Source: Trichomonas vaginalis G3 (taxonomy: Eukaryota > Parabasalia > Trichomonadida > Trichomonadidae). Taken from it: a stretch of DNA of 64,000 bases. Positions 46,647 through 56,100 of the stretch are shown here, in pieces. The stretch covers positions 1,674,001-1,738,000 of the forward strand of contig NC_067203.1 of the NCBI RefSeq assembly GCF_026262505.1, given 5' to 3'. The notes below the pieces were generated by a model, which ran no database searches, was not told the origin of the DNA, and saw nothing but the letters and a program-made list of their open reading frames with translations. The position numbers were made by a program, and so were the translations under genes. Every line of letters starts with the position of its first letter. Position 1 is the stretch's first letter.

Positions 46647-49008
46647 TTAATAAAAATAAATTGAGTTCTCAAAGTTTTTGAATCAAAATTGATTTACATA
46701 ATTTAATAATGAAAATATTTTAAAAAAATATTATGCTTTTAAAAAGGTTATTTTACTTTAAAAAATGTCAGCTCCTTGATTGAAATTTGATAGAGATTAT
46801 TTTAAATACGATAATAAAAAAAATCTAACCCAAAAGCAGATCAATAAGTTATAATATTACAATGATTTGATTTTGAGCAAAGTCGGCTTTTCAGAGTCTC
46901 AGAATCAAAATCCTGGAAATCTTATTCAAAAGAATATATTGTTTGATCATTTGTAATAAACAGAAATTCATCAAAAGTGACAGCCCTCAATTTTTTGACA
47001 TTTGTAAATTCTAAATTGAATGAGAAAAATGAAATAATACTAAGCATAATACAATATTCTAGATTTAATTATAATTAGGAAAACGTTAGTTTTGAGAGTA
47101 TTTTTCATAGGCATATAGAATGAAATCTTCTGAAAAATAATATCACATAAACTCATATTATTTTCTAATATATAACTATTTTATATAAAAATCAAATTCA
47201 ATGATCTTAAAAGCGAAGGATAAACCTCAAAATTTACGAATATAACGAGTGGGAATATAATGCTTATCTATCATAAAACCATATGAAATATCAATTTTTG
47301 CTTTACACCTAATTTTTGACGACAATTAGCAAAAAATGTTAAATGTTAACACTCAGTCCATTTGAATATGAAAAATAAAATTGACTTTGATTAAATGTTT
47401 TTATTTATCATGCAATTCTTCTTGCGACCAAAGATTTGAATAAAAGTTCAAAAAATAAGATAGCTTAAAAAATAATATACGGTAGTGTTTACTAATAGAT
47501 GAATAGTATATAAATTCTATTAAAATGGATTTGATCCAAAAAAATATAAAACCAAAAATAATTGTTATAATTTAAATGAAGAAGTAATTTAAAACGATTT
47601 TATTTATGATCAAATTTTATACCCTATATTTCCAACTCTTGGAAAATTTTCATGACCCCCTACCCAGGGTCCTAAAATGGGTATTTTCCTCACACAGACA
47701 CCGTGGTTTTTTGAGCCGGGAAATAAATAGCGCAGACAGTTTCTACATATAGAGACATGCTTATACTTAGAGTTTGACGGGAATCTAAAGTGATTTTTTT
47801 CTGCATCGCGAAATCTAATGCAATCTCAAAATCATGAAGAAACTGCGAATCGGAGCGCAATTTTTAATATGTTAATATATAAAGGTACCCCTACTACTGC
47901 AAATGCTTCAAATGAAAATCTAAGAAATCAGATTAATTTGATCACATTAGTATAGTATTGGTCAAACCAAAAACTCATATGTTGATATATAGCCTATAGA
48001 TATTCATATTATCTACTTTTCATTGAATTACATAAGATTTAATAATCTCATAAATATTCTTTTTAATTTTCCGAATTCCGTGTGCATTTAGATTGCCCAT
48101 ACCTGTATATAATAATTCTAGAATGGTTTGGTTAGATATTAAGTTTTTTAGATTAATATTTTAACATTTTGATAAAACAAGCATTTGTTCCATTTTAGAA
48201 TCGCCATTGAACTCTGGTTTGACTAACATGATGTTGTATGATCAAATAAATTCTAACTTCATGAGATAAATTTTGAAATTAGAAAATGCGATATCTGACT
48301 CAAATATTTATCTGAACACATTTAACATTCAATGATAAACTAAAGTACTATACAGCAGATTCGATTTGGCTTATATTTTATATAATCAACTAATAATCCT
48401 ATAAAATTGTGCTATTCACGTTGCTCAAAGATGTATTGAACATTCCCTACTTGTGTATTGATAAAATTAGATATAGATTCTAATGTAAATCGATATTTTG
48501 AAAATTCATATATATTTTGTCTTGGTTTGGCATTTGATCGTGTTGAAACCGGAATTGCAATATATATCATCTAAATATATAACTATCAAAATATGAGCTA
48601 TAGATTTTTAAATTATTCTCCTGAATATGAGTGACTAACATAATTATATTGAATTGAGTAGTAAGAATCATAAATATTAGAATCTGACGATAATTTATTA
48701 TAACTTTATATAGGAACAAGATTATAAATGATGATGAAAATAAAGATTAAATTTAAATCTGAAAATTTGAAAACATTAAGTGTATATGATAGCATTACAA
48801 AATTAAATTTTATGTGGAAGAGGAAATAGAGGAATTAGAAGTATTATGAGAAAATAATAAGATATAAAAACAAGATTCTATTAAAGGAGTTAATTTATAG
48901 AAAGGAATAACAGTGTGAATGTAGTAAATGAATGTTTTCATGATGTATTATTGAAATCTTAAGTTTTGTTAAGAAGATAATAAGGGAATCAAATTTTGTA
49001 TTAGGAAG
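46647..49008. other. 2.4-kb gene-poor region
   Basis: AT-rich with no supported gene on either strand. A slightly GC-richer patch at about 47650-47720 (CCCCCTACCCAGGGTCCT…GAGCCGGGAAATAAATAGCG) has a weak GACCC/GGGTC hairpin. I could not identify it. Confidence 0.55.
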
Positions 49009-49293
49009 TTTGACCGACAAGAGTGTATTGTGCACTCTTGTCGGTCTGCATGTCTCATTCCGGGAGATATTGTCACTGCATGTCTCCCAGAAAGAGACAA
49101 ACTTCTGCAATCACAATGTGATTACAAAACTTCGACCGACAAGAGTGCACAATACACTCTTGTCGGTCAAACTTCCGCATTCAAGTTATGAATGCGGAAG
49201 ATTGTCTCATTCTGGGAGACATGCAGTGACAATATCTCCCGGAATGAGACATGCAGACCGACAAGAGTGCACAATACACTCTTGTCGGTCAAA
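49009..49293. repeat. Nested palindrome cluster (92-bp inverted arms)
   Basis: The arms 49009-49100 and 49202-49293 are inverted copies with one mismatch by eye. Each arm itself holds the hairpin ACCGACAAGAGTG…CACTCTTGTCGGT and a second hairpin GTCTCATTC(C/T)GGGAGA…TCTCCCAGAA(A/T)GAGAC. The 101-base centre has a third copy of the first hairpin (about 49135-49168) between two others (GCAATCAC/GTGATTAC and CTTCCGCATTC/GAATGCGGAAG). Another hairpin (TTTTGCAAT/ATTGCAAAA) follows at about 49294-49322. The block is GC-richer than its surroundings. Confidence 0.85.
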
Positions 49294-49501
49294 GTTTTGC
49301 AATTGCGTTGTGATTGCAAAAGATTGTGCTATTCCTGCATATTTTCTACGAGCCTGCTTCATAAAATTGAATCCTTCTATCCAAATTAAATGCGATTTCG
49401 CTAATCTTTCATCTAAAATCACTAATCAGAAGCATATTGCAAGTTAACTTGAACCGGCATGTTCCTCCTATCCTGTCTTTCAGTTCTTTCTATCAGCCAT
49501 G

Positions 49502-49709
49502 GTTCACAAGGAGGAGAGCTTTGCGCACAATCAGACATAAGATTGCGGCAGAGGAACCGGGAAGAGAGCAGCTTGAAGCGGTAAGATGTCCGAATGCTGT
49601 CTCCCAGGTGTATCTGTCAGGCAAAGTTCACAAGGAGGAGAGCTTTGCGCACAATCAAACAGAAGATTGCGGCAGAGGAACCGGGAAGAGAGCAGCTTGA
49701 AGCGGTAAG
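49502..49709 (+). repeat. Direct repeat of an 84-bp GC-rich unit
   Basis: GTTCACAAGGAGGAGAGCTT… at 49502-49585 recurs at 49626-49709 (period 124) with two or three changes. Both copies end …GAAGCGGTAAG. It is much more GC-rich than the flanks. Frames through it do not resemble a known protein; it may be a fragment of a repeated element. Confidence 0.75.
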
Positions 49710-49779
49710 CTGTTTTCAAGTCTTTAGTTAACAAACTTTAACAAAAGACATCTAAAAAATTTGAAATAATTGCAAAATA

Positions 49780-49930
49780 ATGCCGTCAGGTAATGCGCAC
49801 CTAAGGGAGGTGTTTTGCGGGAGCTGGGGGTATCTTGGTGAGTACTCAGGAGGCCAAGAAGGGCACCCCAACCGACATTTTGCTGACGCATTGTGTAAGC
49901 AACCATTTTGATAACCGCTCAAACCGTCGG
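49780..49930. other. GC-rich patch, possible element remnant
   Basis: TGCCGTCAGGTAATGCGCAC…GGAGCTGGGGGTATCTTGG… CCCCAACCGACATTTTGCTG. A 60-codon minus-strand frame covers it (QQNVGWGALLGLLS). The composition differs sharply from surrounding DNA, so it may be part of a dispersed repeat or an imported sequence. Confidence 0.4.
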
Positions 49931-49960
49931 GACAAAATAATTTATGAAATTATAAGTCAT

Positions 49961-50210
49961 CTTTCTAATACATATTTTTGGAAGGGCGTAAGATACGCCA
50001 ACTTAAATATATTATTAAATATGAGAAAATCGCTCAACAAAAAAACAATTCTTTCAAAAAGTTTAAAATTTATCTTTCTAATACATATTTTTGGAAGGGC
50101 GTAAGATACGCCAACTTAAATATATTATTAAATATGAGAAAATCGCTCAACAAAAAAACAATTCTTTCAAAAAGTTTAAAATTTATCTTTCTAATACATA
50201 TCCTATGGAA
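49961..50210 (+). repeat. 113-bp tandem repeat, two copies plus a partial third
   Basis: CTTTCTAATACATATTTTTG starts units at 49961 and 50074, and a partial one at 50187 (CTTTCTAATACATATCCTAT). The two full units look identical. Open frames of 89 and 84 codons here are products of the repeat. Confidence 0.85.
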
Positions 50211-51337
50211 GGAGTTTACATTCACAAAATAAAAACCAGTTCAAAATCTTATTACTCCTTGAATTAAAATCATTTAATTTCAAATCCATTCCAAATCCTT
50301 AAATCTGTATTAAAATCATTTTGCCAACAACCAACACAATACAAATTACATTTCCATATATCTTCTTGTCCATTTTAATTTTTTATCTCATTTTATTTAA
50401 TTTTATTTAAAGCATATAGACATCGAGATCCTTTACACATAGTTATATAAAAGTCAAATACATAATAAATTCTTAATTCTAGAGATATCTCAAAATCTCA
50501 ATTTTTTAATTTAAAATACCTTTCATTTTTCACAGTACGATCACAACAAACAAGCCATTTACTAATTAACACATATAAGAAAAATATCAAATTACAAAAC
50601 AACTTTCAATATCATTCGCATCGAATTCTATTTTTTCATAATTATCAACTACATGTTATTATATAATATATGTCGGCGCATATTCCACTCTATACAAGTG
50701 TCAGACACACTCACACAAAGCTGTGAGATTCATACCTCTATCAGTAGGACTTCTCAAATCAAGAACACATATGTTTCACTATCGCACATCTGTGTAGGAT
50801 CTAATTAACCCTTTGGACTGGTACTTCAAAATTTGATAATTTGATAATTTCATGTGATATCATCATTTGCCTTTAAAACAACTGTGCGTTAAACTAGACA
50901 CGTTTCTCTATCATAATGCAAAATATCAAAGTTTGGGAGACTCCCAAAGTGTCTGAAACTGATCATAAGGGTGAAAAACCGTTTTCCAGAAGTTGGGAAC
51001 GTAGGGTATTCTTATTTGAGGATTTCGCTACATTTACATTAAATCAGTATTATCACGTCCATTTTGATTAAGATTTTTATTGCCTGTCTTCAGAAATGAA
51101 GTTTTAATATGTTGAAGATAAAATATCGATTAAATGGATTGTCAACTATTTGAATTGCATTGTAATATGCTATGCATATCATTACTATTTCCAAGGTGCA
51201 TTACGGTGAATAATGAAAAATTCAATTCGATCGATTTAGCCACAAATTGAAAAAATGTAGGATGACCTCGCTGTTATTTAAGAAGTACTAACTATTTTCA
51301 TTAAAAAGACCCCGAAAAAAATATTGTTTTAGAATAA
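50211..51337. other. Intergenic before the sirtuin gene
   Basis: AT-rich, no gene seen. TTTTCATTAAAAAG near 51296 may be the sirtuin initiator, about 40 bases before its ATG. Confidence 0.5.
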
Positions 51338-52252
51338 ATGGTTTCATTGGATGTAAACTATTCAAAAATAGCCAAAAAAATGGGAGGGGTCTTCTCAATT
51401 AACTTCAAGGTTGATTGGGACCCCAGGTCGGTTGGGTATCGTGAGACGATGGAATCAACTCACGAGAACCTTGCCAATTTAATTCGCGAAAACAAAGGAA
51501 ACATCTGCATAATAACTGGTGCTGGAATCAGCGCGCACGTACTTCCAACATTTCGATCGTCTGACTCCAAAGGTTTATGGGATGTTGTCGCTGACAAATC
51601 ATTGGACAAGTTTCAATTTTATTCTCAACCCGACGTTTCATGGAAACTTTGGGCAAGTATAAGAGATTTACAAAAACAAAAATTCTTATATCCTTCAAAA
51701 GCTCATCGTGTGATACATTATTTGATGAAATACGGTTACATAGACACATTATTAACTCAAAATATAGATTCTCTTCATAGCTTCCAAGGGGATGAGTCAA
51801 AAATCATTGAGCTTCATGGGAAGGTCACAGAATTCGGTGAATGCGAAAAATGTAACAGAAAAACGCCTGTTGATCATCTAAAAGTTCTCCAGTCTGGAAA
51901 ATGCCCGAAATGTCCCGTATGTAACTCGAATTTAAGGCCTACGGTTGCATTTTTCCAAGATCTAATTCCTAAAGCACTCAGACAGAAGGCAACAAAAATT
52001 TGCCAGACTACTGACCTTTTAATACTAATTGGCACTCACTGCGTGGTCGATCCTGTTGTTACACTAGTTGCAGAGGCTTTTCAAAGCGGAGCGACCGTCG
52101 TGGAAATAAATCCTGATGAGACGCGAATATCTGACAAATGTGATATGAAATTCTATGAAAAAGCAGATGAGGCGCTAGTGGCTGTAGGAAATATACTATT
52201 CCCTGGTGTAGATTTTGAAAACAAAACTGATGTAGAGCCTATTATTCAATAA
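51338..52252 (+). CDS. Sir2-family NAD-dependent deacylase (sirtuin)
   Basis: A 304-residue enzyme. The Rossmann NAD site begins with GAGIS (61-65) and continues PTFRSS (FR at 72-73). QNID is at 141-144, and the catalytic histidine is H160 in ELHGKV. The structural zinc module has C169 and C172 (CEKC) and CPKCPVC at 189-195. The NAD-binding ends GTHCVVDPV and VVEINPDE follow. All catalytic parts are present. Sirtuins remove acyl groups from lysines using NAD+, and in protists they often act on chromatin. An internal ATG at 51380 would give MGGVFSINF, a good N-myristoylation start (Gly2, Ser6), raising the possibility of a membrane-bound form. The zinc cluster has five candidate cysteines, one more than needed. 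Subclass is not assigned. Confidence 0.92.
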   Translation: MVSLDVNYSKIAKKMGGVFSINFKVDWDPRSVGYRETMESTHENLANLIRENKGNICIITGAGISAHVLPTFRSSDSKGLWDVVADKSLDKFQFYSQPDVSWKLWASIRDLQKQKFLYPSKAHRVIHYLMKYGYIDTLLTQNIDSLHSFQGDESKIIELHGKVTEFGECEKCNRKTPVDHLKVLQSGKCPKCPVCNSNLRPTVAFFQDLIPKALRQKATKICQTTDLLILIGTHCVVDPVVTLVAEAFQSGATVVEINPDETRISDKCDMKFYEKADEALVAVGNILFPGVDFENKTDVEPIIQ

Positions 52253-52523
52253 TCTTTTATTTTTTTCTATTTCCTTAAATGTTTTGTATTTAGCTTTCAT
52301 GAAACATCTTAGTTTTTATCAGCAACTTTCAGTTTGATGTTGATTGGGTTTGAATTTTTTTTTTGCCATTTTAAAAAGGTACCATAACTAGTATCAAATT
52401 CCAAAATCAAAATGATTTACGTCGATAATTCATGTTGATTTTTCAATTATTCCAAAAAGATACAAGAAAATTGGCGCCTGTTTGGCTCCAATTTAAGCCA
52501 TTTCTATCTATAACTATCTTCTA
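52253..52523. other. Intergenic
   Basis: 3' flank of the sirtuin gene; AT-rich, nothing recognised. Confidence 0.4.
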
Positions 52524-52724
52524 ATGAACTCGTCTGTTGATCAAACCAGGAAAAATTGCAGTCTTCTTGATTTCAGAATTTATTCTGATATGAAGAACCG
52601 CAAAGTTTCTTTTTTAAGATCAAAGTTTATTGAGAATGATCCAAAATCACTTCTAACGGTCGGAAAAGAAGGAATGTGGAGATTATTTACTCAACCAAAC
52701 TTATATCTGATGGTAAATGGCTAA
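52524..52724 (+). CDS. Small open frame, possible gene fragment
   Basis: A 66-residue frame with mixed, protein-like composition (FRIYSDMKNRKVSFLRSKFI, GKEGMWRLFTQPNLYLMVNG), unlike the random AT frames around it. It has no clear initiator and no recognisable domain. Reading continues in another phase with similar composition (about 52728-52860), so it may be the start of a broken gene. Low confidence. Confidence 0.3.
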   Translation: MNSSVDQTRKNCSLLDFRIYSDMKNRKVSFLRSKFIENDPKSLLTVGKEGMWRLFTQPNLYLMVNG

Positions 52725-53192
52725 TTTTACGCATATATCATACGTTTTAATGCTCCACTTTCAACGCAATGGATTTTTTTACAAATCTCAATATTATATT
52801 TTCGGTACCAGAGAAACTATGTATATCCAAAGTTTATGAGAGAGGAAAAACTTTTTCTCTAGATTTTTATTACGGGATGGTGAAAATTGAGAACTTTAGT
52901 AAAGAAATTGGGAAGTTTTGCAAAAAAAAATGAGGGGAAAATCTGGTGAAAGAATCACAGATCTTTTGATATTAGCTGCCAGAGGGTTTTTCCAATTGCA
53001 ACTGTTTTTCAAATTGAACTTTATTTATAAATAGGTCTTATGAATCTAACAAATCTCTCAGAGTTCAAACATATTAACCAAATAACATCGTATAGAAACT
53101 AAATTTTCATGTTTCAAACTCCTTTACCACAAATGTTGAGTGGGATCATATTAATGAGACCAAAAGTGTCACATCCAAAATTTTTACAAAGC
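52725..53192. other. Intergenic, nothing firm
   Basis: Possible decayed continuation of the small frame, then AT-rich upstream sequence of the large ankyrin locus. Confidence 0.4.
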
Positions 53193-56100
53193 ATGACAAG
53201 CTCAGAGCAGCCAAAAAATGAAAATTGGAGCAATTATAGTGACCTTAAGCCAAATAAAGTATTCGAATACCCAGATCAAGCATCAAAAATTATTTGGAGC
53301 GTCAATTCCAATAATATTATACAAATTTCTTCACAAATTATCGAATTAATAACAACTCACAAAATATCTATCCAAATAGCACTTTATTTGATTAATGTTT
53401 TTTCACAAATTCGTGTTAAAGAAATTAAATTATTTGCAGAACTTTATCAAAGGATATCAAATGTATTTTCATACATCCATAAACCGAAAAATATGAGATT
53501 AGCGACGCTTCTACATTATCAAGGTTTCGAATTCGAATACTTCCAACCTAAAATGATAGAAGATGAAATTCTGAATTTATATTCAACAGAATCTCCTTTA
53601 TACTATATTGCATGGGATAAAGTTGATGATCTTAAGAGTAAATTCCCAAATCTTGATATTGATGAGGAAATTAATAAAATCACACCACTTGACTGGGCAA
53701 TTAAATATGGATCAGAATTGTGTTTCATTTACTTGAAAAATTTAGGATCTCAATACACCGAGGACTCAGCAAAATATGCTGTTCAAGGCGGAAATAAAGA
53801 GATTTTTATGCAAATTATAGAAGAAGGTGAATCATTTAATAAAGAGATTAATACAGCATTGGATTATCGAAACAATGAAATTGCTGAATATCTTAAATCA
53901 CATTTAGGACAAACTCCTGATTCAATAGCAGAAAGTATGCATTTCGGAAATTATGAAATTGCATCTTATTTACTTTCTAATGGAGAAGATATCAACAAAA
54001 TTTATAATCTCTTTCATTTAATATTTATCATTGTTTGATGACATTATCTTTAATTTAATATTTATCATTGTTTTATGGCATTCTCTTTCATTTCATATTT
54101 ATCATTGTTTTATAGAATTCTATTTCTTTTCATATTTATCATTGTTTTATGGCATTCTCTTTCATTCCATATTTATCATTGTTTTATGGCATTCTCTTTC
54201 TCTTCATATTTATCATTGCTTTATTACATTATCTTTCATGTCATATTTATCATTGTTTTATGACATTCTCTTTCTTTTCATATTTATTATTGTTTTATGG
54301 CATTCTCTTTCTTTTCATATTTATTATTGTTTTATGGCATTCTCTTTCATTTCATATTTATCATTGTTTTATTACATTATCTTTAATTTAATATTTATCA
54401 TTGTTTTATTACATTATCTTTAATTTAATATTTATCATTGTTTTATTACATTATCTTTCATTTCATATTTATCATTGCTTTATTGGATTATCTTTCTTTT
54501 CATATGTATCATTGTTTTATGGCATTCTCTTTCATTTCATATTTATCATTGTTTGATGACATTATCTTTCATTTCATATTTATCATTGTTTTATAAAATT
54601 CTTTTGATATTAATGAATGCCCTCTTAGTATTGCAATCGAATGGAAATCAATAGAAATTGTCCAATTCCTAGTTGAGCATGGTGCTGATGTTAACATGAA
54701 ACTTATTCTCTTTCTTTTCATATCTATTTTTATTTTATAATATACTCTTTCATTTCATATTTATCATTGTTTCATGAAATTCTCTTTCATATCATATTTA
54801 TCATTGCTTTATTGGATTATCTTTCATATCATATTTATCATTGTTTTATTACATTCTCTTTCTTTTCATATTTATCATTGTTTTATTACATTATCTTTAA
54901 TTTAATATTTATCATTGTTTTATTACATTATCTTTCATTTCATATTTATCATTGTTTTATGGCATTCTCTTTCATTCCATATTTATCATTTTTTTATGGC
55001 ATTCTCTTTCTCTTCATATTTATCATTGCTTTATTGGATTATCTTTCTTTTCATATTTACCATTGTTTGATGACATTATCTTTCATTTCATATTTATCAT
55101 TGTTTTATAGAATTCTATTTCTTTTCATATTTATCATTGTTTTATGGCATTCTCTTTCATTTCATATTTATAACTGTTTTATATTATTCTCTTTCATGTC
55201 ATATTTATCATTGTTTTATTACATTATCTTTCATTTCATATTTATCATTGTTTTATTACATTCTTTTGATATTAATGAATGTCCTCTTAGCATTGCAATC
55301 GAATGGAAATCAATAGAAATTGTCCAATTCCTAGTTGAGCATGGTGCTGATGTTAACATGAAATTTATTCTCTTTCTTTTCATATCTATTTTTATTTTAT
55401 AATATACTCTTTCATTCCATATTTATCGTCGCTTTATAGAATTCTATTTCTTTTCATATTTATCATTGTTTTATTACATTATCTTTCATTTCATATTTAT
55501 CATTGTTTTATAACATTATCTTTAATTTAATATTTATCATTGTTTTGTAACATTCTCTTTCTTTTCATATTTATCATTATTTTATAGAATTCTATTTCTT
55601 TTCATATTTATCATTATTTTATTACATTGTCTTTAATTTCATATTTATCAATGTTTTATAAAATTCTTTTTCTTTTCATATTTATTATTGTTTTATTACA
55701 TTATCTTTCATGTCATATTTATCATTGTTTTATAAAATTCTCTTTCATTTCATAATTATCATTGTTTTATGACATTCTTTTGATATTAATGAATGCCCTC
55801 TTAGTATTGCCATCAGAGAGAATTCAATAGAAATTGTCCAATTCCTAGTTGAGCATGGTGCTGATGTTAACATGAAACTTATTCTCTTTCTTTTCATATC
55901 TATTTTTATTTTATAATATACTCTTTCATTCCATATTTATCGTCGCTTTATAGAATTCTATTTCTTTTCATATTTATCATTGTTTTATAAAATTCTCTTT
56001 CTTTTCATATTTTTCATTGTTTTATGGCATTCTCTTTAATTTCATATTTATTGTTGTTTTAATTAATTCTTTTTCTTTTCATACTTATCATTGCTTTATT

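Noticed and set aside
49437-49906. Frames of 60-87 codons in the GC-rich repeat area
   Set aside because: They arise from the duplicated 84-bp unit and a GC-rich patch; no start context and no recognisable domain.
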